Source: Treponema sp. (lineage in GTDB: Bacteria; Spirochaetota; Spirochaetia; Treponematales; Treponemataceae). Taken from it: a stretch of 64,000 bases of DNA. The notes below the pieces were generated by a model. The model had not been told where the DNA came from. It did no database searches and saw only the letters and a list, made by a program, of their open reading frames with translations. Shown one piece after another: positions 41,905-49,517 of the stretch; within the stretch, counting starts at the first letter, position 1; each line of letters starts with the position of its first letter. Position numbers and translations under genes: made by a program. The DNA lies in the NCBI GenBank assembly GCA_022510925.1, contig JAFLSO010000002.1, positions 91,223 to 155,222 on the forward strand. The letters run 5' to 3'.

Positions 41905-41948
41905 GTAGCGTAGAATATAACGCCGCTATTTTAGCTTGGGAGGGTAAA

Positions 41949-42410
41949 ATGCGTTGTCCTTACTGCGGGAGCCTTGACGACAAGGTCATAGAGAGTCGCA
42001 CCATGGCGAACGGAGAGAGCATAAGGCGCCGCAGGGAATGCGTAAGCTGCGGGGCCAGGTTCACGAGTTACGAGCGCATAGAGGAGAAGCCCTTCATGGT
42101 CGTCAAGCGCGACGGCCGCCGCGAGCCCCTGGACACCGCCAAGCTGTCAAAGGGCATAGAGCGTGCCCTGGAGAAACGTCCTGTGGCGACCAACATGGTG
42201 GAGCAGATTGTGGCGGAGATTGAGGACGAGGCGTACTCCTTCGGCAAGCAGACGCGCGAGATAGCCACGCAGGACCTGGGCGAGCTTGTTCTCAAGCGCC
42301 TGTACACGGTGGACAAAGTGGCGTACATCCGGTTCGCCAGCGTCTACAAGCATTTCAACAACCTTACTGAATTCATAGCGGAAGTGAACAAAATCACAAA
42401 CGAGACATAA
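41949..42410 (+). CDS. nrdR: transcriptional repressor NrdR
   Basis: 153 aa, standard length. The zinc ribbon starts MRCPYCGSLDDKVIESR and continues ECVSCGARFTSYERIE. The ATP-cone follows with VVKRDGRREPLDTAKLSKGI. NrdR senses dATP/ATP and represses ribonucleotide reductase genes; here it precedes nrdD directly. GGGAGGG lies four bases from the ATG. NrdD also carries an ATP-cone, so nucleotide control acts at both transcription and enzyme level. Confidence 0.96.
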   Translation: MRCPYCGSLDDKVIESRTMANGESIRRRRECVSCGARFTSYERIEEKPFMVVKRDGRREPLDTAKLSKGIERALEKRPVATNMVEQIVAEIEDEAYSFGKQTREIATQDLGELVLKRLYTVDKVAYIRFASVYKHFNNLTEFIAEVNKITNET

Positions 42411-42442
42411 CGGGCATGTCTGACTAATGGCGCTTATGCCCG
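42411..42442 (+). other. hairpin in the nrdR-nrdD intergenic leader
   Basis: CGGGCAT (42411-42417) pairs perfectly with ATGCCCG (42436-42442), leaving an 18-base loop. No T-run follows, so it is not an intrinsic terminator. It could shape processing or stability of the nrdD message. It lies 42 bases before the nrdD ATG. Confidence 0.4.
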
Positions 42443-42483
42443 CGGGCTTTGCGGAATCAGATGCAGCATGACAGGGAGGAAAA

Positions 42484-44595
42484 ATGTCAGAGCAGAATGT
42501 ATTTCCTGAATGGAGAAGTTTTCTAGGTACTAGCGGCGACGGCGAGACGGCAGGATTCCTGCGCAAGGTCGTGAAGCGCTCGGGCGAGATAGCTGACTAC
42601 GACAGAAAAAAGATAGAGCGCGCCATAGGAAAGGCTGTCCGCGCAGTTGAGGGCAGGGACAATCCTGACAAGGCGGAGCGCCTCACAGACCGCGTGGAGG
42701 AGAGCCTCAGGGTTCTGCTTGCGGGAAGAAGGGCGCACTCAATCCCCGCCATAGAGGAGATACAGGACATCGTGGAGACCGTCCTCATACAGGAGAAGGA
42801 GGTGGAGATAGCCAAGGCATACATACTCTACCGGGAGCGCCACAATGCCGTCCGCGACGCAAAGAACCTCATGGTGGACATCTCCAAGACCATGGACGGC
42901 TACCTTAAGCAGAGCGACTGGCGTGTGAACGAAAACGCAAACGTCAACTTCTCGCTGGGCGGGCTTATCCTGCACAACTCAGGCACCATCACCGCAAACT
43001 ACTGGCTCAAGAACATCTACACGCCGGAGATAGCGCGCGCGCACAAGACCTGCGCGTTCCACATACATGACCTCTCCATGTTCTCGGGATACTGCGCGGG
43101 ATGGAGCCTCAGGCAGCTTATACAGGAGGGGCTCGGCGGCGTTCCCGATAAAATCACCAGCAAGCCCGCGAGCCACCTCAGCACGCTCGTAAACCAGATG
43201 GTGAATTTCCTGGGCGTCATGCAGAACGAATGGGCGGGGGCGCAGGCATTCAGCTCGTTCGACACTTACCTGGCGCCTTTCGTCAGGGCGGACAACCTCA
43301 CGGAGAAGGAGGTGCGCCAGTGCCTGCAGAGCTACATCTACGGCATAAACACTCCCAGCCGCTGGGGAAGCCAGGCCCCGTTCACTAACATAACGCTCGA
43401 CTGGATGTGCCCCGATGACCTAAAGAACCAGAGGGCCATAGTGGGCGGAAAAGAGACAGACTTCACCTACGGCGACTGCCAGAAAGAGATGGACACCATA
43501 AACAAAGTGTTCATAGAGCTCATGCTGGAGGGCGACGCTGACGGGCGCGGTTTCGGCTACCCCATCCCCACGTACAACATAACCAGGGACTTCGCATGGG
43601 ACAGCCCCAACGCAGAGCTGCTCTTTAAAATGACCGGCATGTACGGCACCCCATACTTCCAGAATTTCATAAATTCGGACCTGGACCCGTCCGATGTAAG
43701 GAGCATGTGCTGCCGCCTCAGGCTGGACAAGCGTGAGCTCAGGAAACGCGGCGGCGGGCTTTTCGGAAGCGACGAGTTCACGGGAAGCCTCGGTGTGGTG
43801 ACCATAAACCTTCCCCAGCTGGGATACCTTGCGCAGGGCGAGAAAGATTTCTACGCGCGTCTGGACAGCCTCATGGACCTGGCGCGCGACAGCCTGTGCA
43901 TAAAGCGCAAGGTTATACAGAAACTCCTGGACGGAGGTCTTTTCCCATACACCAAGCGCTACCTCAGGACGCTTGACAACCACTTCAACACAATAGGCCT
44001 GTGCGGCATGAACGAGTGCTGCCTGAATTTCCTGGGCCAGGACATAACAACCCCGCGAGGAAAACAGTTCGCCTCCGAGGTCCTCGACCACATGAGGGAA
44101 CGCATGCAGGACTATCAGGAGAAGACGGGGGAGCTGTTCAACCTGGAGGCCACTCCCGCAGAGAGCACGAGCTACCGCCTTGCGCGCCACGACAAAGAGA
44201 ATTTCCCCGGCATAATCACAGGCGGAGAAGACGCGCCGTACTACACCAACAGCTCGCAGCTTCCCGTGGACTTCACCGCGGACATCTTCGAGGCACTGGA
44301 CCATCAGCAGGACCTGCAGACAAAGTACACCGGCGGCACCGTGTTCCACACATTCACCGGCGAGGAGATAAAGGACTGGAGGGCGTGCAGGGAGCTTGTA
44401 AAAACGGTGTTCACTAATTACCGCATACCCTACCTCACCATAAGCCCCACATACAGCGTGTGCAAGAGGCACGGCTATCTGCCCGGCGAGCAGTACGAGT
44501 GCCCCAAATGCAGGGCGGAGAGAATCGCGGCGCTCAAATCCCGTCTGGCAGAGCTGGAGGCGGAGAGGGACAGGCTGCTGGCCGCGGGAGAATAA
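42484..44595 (+). CDS. nrdD: anaerobic (class III) ribonucleotide reductase NrdD, lacking the glycyl-radical motif
   Basis: 703 aa. An ATP-cone (about 25-120: RKVVKRSGEIADYDRKKIE) is followed by the reductase barrel, with NSGTITANYWLKNIYTPEI, FGYPIPTYNITRDF, MCCRLRLDKRELRKRGGG and NHFNTIGLCGMNECC. The C-terminal zinc site is CKRHGYLPGEQYECPKC. After it, where class III enzymes normally have a V/I-V-G-Y-Y radical loop, the protein runs into a short coiled-coil tail (IAALKSRLAELEAERDRL) and stops. No RxxGY motif is present in the C-terminal part. It is found in the next gene instead. GGGAGG precedes the ATG. Confidence 0.93.
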   Translation: MSEQNVFPEWRSFLGTSGDGETAGFLRKVVKRSGEIADYDRKKIERAIGKAVRAVEGRDNPDKAERLTDRVEESLRVLLAGRRAHSIPAIEEIQDIVETVLIQEKEVEIAKAYILYRERHNAVRDAKNLMVDISKTMDGYLKQSDWRVNENANVNFSLGGLILHNSGTITANYWLKNIYTPEIARAHKTCAFHIHDLSMFSGYCAGWSLRQLIQEGLGGVPDKITSKPASHLSTLVNQMVNFLGVMQNEWAGAQAFSSFDTYLAPFVRADNLTEKEVRQCLQSYIYGINTPSRWGSQAPFTNITLDWMCPDDLKNQRAIVGGKETDFTYGDCQKEMDTINKVFIELMLEGDADGRGFGYPIPTYNITRDFAWDSPNAELLFKMTGMYGTPYFQNFINSDLDPSDVRSMCCRLRLDKRELRKRGGGLFGSDEFTGSLGVVTINLPQLGYLAQGEKDFYARLDSLMDLARDSLCIKRKVIQKLLDGGLFPYTKRYLRTLDNHFNTIGLCGMNECCLNFLGQDITTPRGKQFASEVLDHMRERMQDYQEKTGELFNLEATPAESTSYRLARHDKENFPGIITGGEDAPYYTNSSQLPVDFTADIFEALDHQQDLQTKYTGGTVFHTFTGEEIKDWRACRELVKTVFTNYRIPYLTISPTYSVCKRHGYLPGEQYECPKCRAERIAALKSRLAELEAERDRLLAAGE

Positions 44596-44637
44596 GACAG
44601 AGCGGCGCACAAAACTATGGAACTAAAATCGCAAACA

Positions 44638-44646
44638 TGCTATAAT
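44638..44646 (+). promoter_or_regulatory. extended -10 promoter of the glycyl-radical/glutaredoxin gene
   Basis: TGC followed by a perfect TATAAT (44641-44646) is an extended -10 element; the best -35 17 bp upstream (TGGAAC) is poor. The predicted start near 44653 leaves a leader of about 23 bases with GGGAGG before the ATG at 44676. It lies in the 80-bp gap after nrdD, so the gene can be expressed separately. Confidence 0.55.
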
Positions 44647-44675
44647 GGCGTAAATGGGAAAACAGGGAGGATATC

Positions 44676-45233
44676 ATGGGAGCACGCACTTTAGAGCAAA
44701 TCAATGCGGAAATAGCGCAGACAAAGGCGCAGATTGAGAGCGTCCACGGTGACGAGACGGAAGTCTACGCCCGCATAGTGGGATATTACCGCGCCGTAAG
44801 AAACTGGAACAAAGGAAAGCGCGATGAATTCGCGCACAGGACGCTTTTCGAGCCAGAGAGGTTCTCAGGATGCCGCGTCACGGCAACCGATGATTCCCCG
44901 GCACTGAGCGACGCCGCGGACAAAGAGAGAGAGAAGTCCGTGGAGCAGGCCAGGCTCAGCATAAGCCGGGAGAACATCTCGGCAAGCTCATGGCGCTACG
45001 AGCTTTTCACGCGGCCCGGCTGCCCGCACTGCCCTCCCGTGGCAGACTTCATGGCCCATTCAAAAATCACCGGGAATTCCATAAACGTAGACACTGACGA
45101 GGGAATGAGCCTTGCGGCGGAGCGCGGCGTCTTCTCCACGCCCACTGTCATTTTCTACAACGAGAGCGGAGCCTCCTTCGCCCGCGCGCATAACGTGGAC
45201 GAGCTGAGCGCCTGCCTTAACTGCGCCTCATGA
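44676..45233 (+). CDS. NrdD glycyl-radical tail fused to a glutaredoxin-like domain
   Basis: 185 aa in two parts. Residues 5-55 match the normal C-terminal end of class III reductases: ETEVYARIVGYYRAVRNWNK, with R33-x2-G36-Y37 as the radical motif, then GKRDEF. After a charged linker (60-105), residues 106-180 form a glutaredoxin/thioredoxin-like fold with the redox pair C116-PH-C119 in TRPGCPHCPP and the cis-Pro loop GVFSTPTVIF. One reading is that it supplies both the glycyl radical and the electrons to the NrdD encoded upstream, after activation by NrdG encoded downstream. It has its own promoter and ribosome site, so it is not a simple frameshifted NrdD tail. Confidence 0.85.
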   Translation: MGARTLEQINAEIAQTKAQIESVHGDETEVYARIVGYYRAVRNWNKGKRDEFAHRTLFEPERFSGCRVTATDDSPALSDAADKEREKSVEQARLSISRENISASSWRYELFTRPGCPHCPPVADFMAHSKITGNSINVDTDEGMSLAAERGVFSTPTVIFYNESGASFARAHNVDELSACLNCAS

Positions 45234-45245
45234 CCGGGGCGGGTT

Positions 45246-45998
45246 TTGCAAGCGGACACTCAGACTGACGCCCCCGCGGGCACGCTCATAAAGACCACGC
45301 TCACGGATTTTCCGGCGCTTGTGTCGTGCGCGGTTTTTCTCTGCGGGTGCAACCTGCGCTGCCCTTACTGCCACAATGCGGGCGCCGTCACAGGAGAGCT
45401 CCCCGCGGATGAGAGCGTAAGCCTGGAGCAGATACTGACTCATCTGGAGAAAAGGAAAAATGTCCTCAAGGGAATAGTTTTGTCCGGCGGAGAGGCCCTG
45501 CTCAACTGGCGAACTCCCATCATAATGGAGAGGGCCCGCTCCTTGGGATATAAAATCAAGCTTGACACCAACGGAACTCTTCCTGAGAAACTTCGGGGGC
45601 TCCTGGAATCCCCTGACCTGAGGCCTGACTATGTGTCGCTGGACATAAAATGTCCGGGGGAAAGGCTCGGCATTCTGGGCGTGGGAGATGACGAGCGCGA
45701 GCGCATGCAGTCCCGCATAGAAGAGTCCTCGCGTCTTATAGCGGAATTCCTTCCTGCGCGCAGCAGGGAATGGCGCACGGTCCTGGTGCCGGGCCTCATA
45801 GACATAGACACCATAAAGGACACGGCCGAAATAATCCCGCCCGCCCACCGTCATGACGCCAGGTGGTATCTGGCGGACTTCGTTCCCGGAGGCTGCCTGG
45901 ACCCCGCTTATGATTCCGTGACGGCGTACAGCCATGATGAGGCCATGGCGATTCTGGGCGAGGCAAAGAGAATCGTTCCGGGCGCGCTCTTACGGTGA
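45246..45998 (+). CDS. nrdG: anaerobic ribonucleotide reductase activating enzyme NrdG
   Basis: 250 aa radical SAM protein. The iron-sulfur motif is C35-x3-C39-x2-C42 in CGCNLRCPYC, followed by VLSGGEALLN (the GGE SAM-binding motif) and KLDTNGTLPE. It makes the glycyl radical with S-adenosylmethionine; here the target should be the small protein encoded upstream, or NrdD. The start is probably TTG at 45246, preceded by GGGGCGGG; no in-frame ATG exists near it. It is longer than E. coli NrdG (about 155 aa) and resembles the longer clostridial activator type. Confidence 0.9.
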   Translation: MQADTQTDAPAGTLIKTTLTDFPALVSCAVFLCGCNLRCPYCHNAGAVTGELPADESVSLEQILTHLEKRKNVLKGIVLSGGEALLNWRTPIIMERARSLGYKIKLDTNGTLPEKLRGLLESPDLRPDYVSLDIKCPGERLGILGVGDDERERMQSRIEESSRLIAEFLPARSREWRTVLVPGLIDIDTIKDTAEIIPPAHRHDARWYLADFVPGGCLDPAYDSVTAYSHDEAMAILGEAKRIVPGALLR

Positions 45999-46020
45999 GC
46001 TAAAAAACCGTCCTCCGCGC

Positions 46021-46050
46021 TTGACACTCCGCGCACGATTTTGCTATAAT
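46021..46050 (+). promoter_or_regulatory. consensus sigma70 promoter of the tRNA gene
   Basis: TTGACA (46021-46026) and TATAAT (46045-46050), both perfect, are 18 bp apart. The predicted start at about 46057 is a few bases before the tRNA 5' end at 46063. Confidence 0.85.
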
Positions 46051-46062
46051 CCTAGCGTTCTT

Positions 46063-46135
46063 GGTGGCATAGTTCAGTCGGTAGAACAACGGACTCATAT
46101 TCCGTATGTCGGTGGTTCGATCCCACTTGCCACTA
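46063..46135 (+). tRNA. tRNA with CAT anticodon, probably elongator Met
   Basis: 73 nt fold into a full cloverleaf. The 7-bp acceptor stem is GGTGGCA/TGCCACT (one G-T pair), the D stem GTTC/GAAC, and the anticodon stem ACGGA/TCCGT with loop CTCATAT. The T arm is GGTGG-TTCGATC-CCACT, with discriminator A. CCA is not encoded. CAT could mean Met or lysidine-modified Ile2; the acceptor stem lacks the C4-G69 and C5-G68 pairs that favour Ile2, so Met is preferred. Confidence 0.9.
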
Positions 46136-46142
46136 AAGACCC

Positions 46143-46173
46143 GCCTTGTCAGATAAGACAGGGCTTTTTTTTT
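46143..46173 (+). terminator. intrinsic terminator after the tRNA
   Basis: An 8-bp stem GCCTTGTC/GACAGGGC with one G-T pair, loop AGATAA, and a run of nine T's. It ends the tRNA transcript eight bases after the discriminator and 20 bases before the yhbY start. Confidence 0.88.
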
Positions 46174-46193
46174 AACGGCACCCGGAGCATGGA

Positions 46194-46487
46194 ATGGAAC
46201 TTACAAGCAGACAGAGAAAAATACTGGAGAAAGCGGCGCACCCTTTGTCAGCCGCGGTGCTGGTGGGAGGCGCAGGAGTGACTCCCGGGCTGTGCTCTCA
46301 GGTAAGCGCGGCGCTCAAGACACATGAGATAATAAAAGTCAAATTCAACGAATTCAAGGACGAGAAAATATCACTGGCCGAAAAGATAGCGCAGTCTACG
46401 GACAGCACGCTGGTAAGGATCACAGGAAACGTGGCCGTATTTTACCGCCCGGCAGAGGAGCCCAAGGACCGTGTGATCAGACTTTGA
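46194..46487 (+). CDS. yhbY: YhbY/CRM-domain RNA-binding protein
   Basis: 97 aa, the usual length of the stand-alone CRM domain. [21 protein letters not shown] and the conserved [10 protein letters not shown] (a variant of the GxxG loop) are followed by [11 protein letters not shown] and [14 protein letters not shown]. The family binds pre-50S ribosomal particles. GGAG is seven bases before the ATG. Its last 11 bases overlap the convergent chemoreceptor gene. Transcription may come from terminator read-through or an unseen promoter. Confidence 0.9.
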   Translation: MELTSRQRKILEKAAHPLSAAVLVGGAGVTPGLCSQVSAALKTHEIIKVKFNEFKDEKISLAEKIAQSTDSTLVRITGNVAVFYRPAEEPKDRVIRL

Positions 46488-48591
46488 ACAAATCTATCTG
46501 ACGGCCTATCCCTTTTATGGACTCGCTCACTTTCTCGGCGATTTCCTCCAGATTGCGTCCTGTGGCGTTGATGCGCTGGGCGCTGTTCTGCATCTCCATC
46601 ATGCTGTCCTTCATCTCTCCTGTGGCATTCTTAAGGTTCCTTACCTGCTCCAGAATCTGCCGGTTCCCCGCCGACATCTCTGATGACGCGCTGCGCACCT
46701 CCGTGGTGCTTCCGTTCATGGCGTGCAGGGCGTCGTTAATCTGCTTGCTGCCCTCCGTCTGCTCGTTCATGGCTCCCTTTATCTGACGCACAAGCTCGTC
46801 AGTGCGGTTTATTCCCTCCGCCACAGTGTTGAACGCCTCGCTGGACTCCTGGGAGGCCTCAACCACTTTGTTTATGGAGCCCGTTATGTTCCTGAGCTGG
46901 TTCGTTATGCGCTTGGACTGCTCGCTGGATGTCTCGGAGAGTTTCCTTATCTCGTCGGCCACCACGCTGAATCCCCGGCCCGCGTCCCCGGCATGCGCAG
47001 CCTCTATGGCGGCGTTCATGGAAAGCAGGTTAGTCTGGCTGGCAATGGCGGCTATGGCGGAGTTAGCCTCCTGAAGCATCTTGGACTCAGCCTCAATCTG
47101 AATGATGCGCTCGTTCACCGCCTTCTGCTTCAGTGCGCCGTCACGAGCGTTCTGCTCCAGAAGCGCGAATGACTCGGCCATTTTGTCCACGCTGAGGTTC
47201 ACGGAATTTATGTTGCCTATCATCTGCTCCACTGCGGCGGACGCGTCCGTGACCTCCTTGACCTGCGTCTCTATCATGCGCTCCAGCGACTCTATGTTGC
47301 TCGCAATCTCATGCACGGCCCCGGCGGTCTCGTCCACGTTTCCGGTCTGGTGCTCTATGCGGCCGTTCATGCCGTCTATGTTCCCGCGTATCTCGGAGAT
47401 GGAAAGCGATGTCTCCGCTATGCTGGTACGGAGCTCGGTTCCCGCCCCCACGAGCATGTCACGCGCGGTCTTTATCTGCCCTATTATGTCCTGCAGTTTC
47501 TCTATGAACAGATTGAATCCTTTTACCACGCTGCCTATCTCGTTCTCCGACCTGACGTTTATGCGCTGGGTAAGGTCCGCGTTTCCGGTGGCGATTCCGT
47601 GAATGGTGGTGTCCACAAGCTTGAGCGGCCTTATGGCGCGGGAGATGAGTATGGTGCTCAGGAACACTATGGCCAGTATAAGGACCACGGTGCTTATGGC
47701 CAGCACTATCTGTATGTTCATGGCGGTCTCGTACACCTGCGAGCGCGCCACTGACAGCGCTATGCTCCACGGAGTGTCGGAGATGGGGGCGTATGTTATG
47801 AAGTCATAGCGTCCGTCCGGGCTTCTGACCCACTCGCTTCCGGTCTGCCGGCCTATCATGTTCCTCACCAGCTCATTGAATTCAGGGAAGTCCTCCGTCT
47901 CTGTGAGGAAATTCTTCCTCATCACTATGGACTCATCGCGGTGGGCCAGGACCACGCCGTCGCTCCCGATTATCCACGCGTGCCCAGTGGCGCCAAGGGA
48001 AATCTGCTGCACCAGGCGCTGCATGTCCCTTATGCAAACAAGGCCCGCCACCGCACCTATGACCCTGTTGTTCACGCGGACCTCCTGCGCCACGTGAATC
48101 ATCGGGTCCCCCGAGCCGTCCGCTATGAACGGATTGTCGATATAATATGGCTTTCCGCTCCTTACGACCTGCTGGTAATACTCACTCCTGGAGTTGTCGG
48201 ATGATATGCCCTTGTCGCTGTAGGAGCGCCCCGTCCTGTCCACGAACAGGATGCTGTCAAAATCAAGGCTGCGCTTGGAGGCATGGGCCTGAAGCCACCG
48301 CCATATCTCGGAGCTGTCGGCGCTCTCCATGACATCCTCCACGGAATACTGCTTTATCTGCCTCATGTACGCAGAGAGCCTGGCAGAATACTGCTGGGAG
48401 TAAGACTGTATGAGCTTAAGGCAGTCCTCCTTGTAGGTCCTGGAAGAAAGGACGTTGACCCGCGCCGTAAGGAACAGATATTGCGCCGTAGCTAAAAGGG
48501 CTGTGACTATGCCCAAAGAAAGCACCACAGACACAACAAGCCGTCTCTTCTTACTTTTCTCCTGCTTCCGCTTAGTCTTAAGTTTTGCCAT
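46477..48591 (-). CDS. methyl-accepting chemotaxis protein
   Basis: About 704 aa from the ATG at 48591 ([14 protein letters not shown]), which has AGGAG upstream; a longer frame would start within the promoter. A membrane helix (about 20-42) is followed by a periplasmic double-Cache sensor (about 45-300; [32 protein letters not shown]), a second helix, HAMP, and a signalling domain. The hairpin tip is [20 protein letters not shown], followed by [14 protein letters not shown]. No CheR-binding pentapeptide is seen at the C-terminus. Double-Cache sensors commonly bind amino acids or organic acids, but this ligand cannot be predicted here. Confidence 0.95.
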   Translation of the reverse strand: MAKLKTKRKQEKSKKRRLVVSVVLSLGIVTALLATAQYLFLTARVNVLSSRTYKEDCLKLIQSYSQQYSARLSAYMRQIKQYSVEDVMESADSSEIWRWLQAHASKRSLDFDSILFVDRTGRSYSDKGISSDNSRSEYYQQVVRSGKPYYIDNPFIADGSGDPMIHVAQEVRVNNRVIGAVAGLVCIRDMQRLVQQISLGATGHAWIIGSDGVVLAHRDESIVMRKNFLTETEDFPEFNELVRNMIGRQTGSEWVRSPDGRYDFITYAPISDTPWSIALSVARSQVYETAMNIQIVLAISTVVLILAIVFLSTILISRAIRPLKLVDTTIHGIATGNADLTQRINVRSENEIGSVVKGFNLFIEKLQDIIGQIKTARDMLVGAGTELRTSIAETSLSISEIRGNIDGMNGRIEHQTGNVDETAGAVHEIASNIESLERMIETQVKEVTDASAAVEQMIGNINSVNLSVDKMAESFALLEQNARDGALKQKAVNERIIQIEAESKMLQEANSAIAAIASQTNLLSMNAAIEAAHAGDAGRGFSVVADEIRKLSETSSEQSKRITNQLRNITGSINKVVEASQESSEAFNTVAEGINRTDELVRQIKGAMNEQTEGSKQINDALHAMNGSTTEVRSASSEMSAGNRQILEQVRNLKNATGEMKDSMMEMQNSAQRINATGRNLEEIAEKVSESIKGIGRQIDLFKV

Positions 48592-48615
48592 ATCTATCAA
48601 ACTCCTGCTCATCCT

Positions 48616-48645
48616 AGTATACAGCAAAAAAACGCTATAGTCCAA
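48616..48645 (-). promoter_or_regulatory. promoter of the chemoreceptor gene
   Basis: On the minus strand TTGGAC (48640-48645) and TATACT (48616-48621) are 18 bp apart. The predicted start near 48609 leaves an 18-base leader with AGGAG before the ATG at 48591. No sigma28-like sequence is seen. Confidence 0.5.
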
Positions 48646-48713
48646 AATTTATGTTTTTTTATTGAAAATCCCATGACCGCGCAATTCTGTTCTTAATTTT
48701 CCGGGGACAGGGA

Positions 48714-48751
48714 GCGCCTGCGGGAAAGGACATTGCGGCCCGCCGAGGCGC
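48714..48751. other. imperfect GC-rich hairpin in the divergent intergenic region
   Basis: GCGCCTGCGGG (48714-48724) pairs with CCCGC-CG-AGGCGC (48739-48751) with a two-base bulge and 14-base loop. It has no T-run. It is the only structure seen in the 234-bp gap between the chemoreceptor and the next gene apart from their two promoters. Confidence 0.35.
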
Positions 48752-48763
48752 CTCACAAACCGT

Positions 48764-48792
48764 TTGCATTTTATGATGAAAAGGTTTATACT
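48764..48792 (+). promoter_or_regulatory. promoter of the two small membrane-protein genes
   Basis: TTGCAT (48764-48769) and TATACT (48787-48792) are 17 bp apart. The predicted start near 48799 leaves a leader of about 27 bases with AGGAG before the ATG at 48826. Confidence 0.5.
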
Positions 48793-48825
48793 CTATGCAC
48801 AGAATAAAATTCCAGGAGAAAAGCT

Positions 48826-49233
48826 ATGGCATGTTTTTCAGTTCCTTTGGCAGAGGCTCTGATTGTAACGGCGGTAAAGGCGGGCGCGTTCGGCAGGAAA
48901 AGCGCGGAGAAGGCGCTGGCGGACGGAAATGCGGAGCGCGGTGAGAGAATACGCGCGGTCCGTGAGAGACTTGGCCTGCTGGAGAAACTGCTTTACGGCG
49001 GAAGCTCGCTTCTTCTCATAGAGCACATCTACCACGGCGAGATAACGTTTGTCCCGCCGTTCATAACCGCCATGACAAGCCCCCAGGAAATCTCCGCCAT
49101 GCTGCGCGAGATGGCCACGGTGGGAACCGGAATGGCAGTCCTTACCACGGCCGTGTGGGGCATAATGCTAGCCGTATCCGCTCTGCTCAGAAAGAGGGCG
49201 GAAAGGAAAGCGGGCCTGAGCGCGGCGCTCTGA
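48826..49233 (+). CDS. small conserved membrane protein
   Basis: 135 aa, unrecognised function. A short amphipathic N-terminus with ALIVTAVKAG is followed by a charged stretch (KSAEKALADGNAERGERI), then a YGGSSLLLIEHIYHGEITFV segment and a C-terminal membrane helix (TGMAVLTTAVWGIMLAVSALL). AGGAG is seven bases from the ATG. It shares one base with the next gene (TGATG), so the two products are likely partners. The conserved His-Tyr-His cluster before the last loop is notable. Confidence 0.75.
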   Translation: MACFSVPLAEALIVTAVKAGAFGRKSAEKALADGNAERGERIRAVRERLGLLEKLLYGGSSLLLIEHIYHGEITFVPPFITAMTSPQEISAMLREMATVGTGMAVLTTAVWGIMLAVSALLRKRAERKAGLSAAL

Positions 49234-49517
49234 TGTGCGAGATTATGACAGTCTGCGCGGCCGCCGTGCTGACCGCAGTATACGTTTTCCAGAGAAACAG
49301 GGGCTGCGCCAGAAAAAGCGTCCTGACCACGGCCCTGGCGCTCTGGGGGGCGGCGCTGATGTGGAGCGTGGACTGCCTGTCCAGCGCCCTGAGCGGAGGT
49401 CCGCTGCTGGACATGAGCGCGGGTGACGCCGTCCTGGGCCTCATAATCCTTGCGGGCGGAATGATTCTGCTCATTATTCTTTATTCCGCGGAAAAACGCG
49501 GCATGAAAAAGCATTAG
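49233..49517 (+). CDS. small hydrophobic protein, partner of the preceding gene
   Basis: 94 aa starting at the ATG that overlaps the previous stop. Three hydrophobic segments (IMTVCAAAVLTAVYVF, SVLTTALALWGAALMWSVD, AVLGLIILAGGMILLIILY) make it an integral membrane protein. No family recognised. A longer in-frame start at 49155 would overlap the first gene by 79 bases and has no support. The stop overlaps the end of the convergent sulP gene by four bases. Confidence 0.65.
   Translation: MCEIMTVCAAAVLTAVYVFQRNRGCARKSVLTTALALWGAALMWSVDCLSSALSGGPLLDMSAGDAVLGLIILAGGMILLIILYSAEKRGMKKH

Noticed and set aside
42411-42442. Terminator or riboswitch between nrdR and nrdD
   Set aside because: A 7-bp stem without a U-run and without any known riboswitch core; only a plain hairpin can be claimed.
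43420-44610. Long open frame antisense to nrdD (396 codons)
   Set aside because: A mirror of the GC-rich nrdD codons; its product has no recognisable domain, and nrdD itself is unambiguous.
44596-44675. Interpretation of the small NrdD-tail gene as a frameshift product of nrdD
   Set aside because: An 80-base gap with an extended -10 promoter and a GGGAGG ribosome site separates them, and NrdD has a normal stop after its own coiled-coil tail.
46063-46135. tRNA-Ile2 (lysidine) assignment
   Set aside because: ATA codons are frequent here, but the acceptor stem has G4-C69 and G5-C68 rather than the C-G pairs favoured by TilS.
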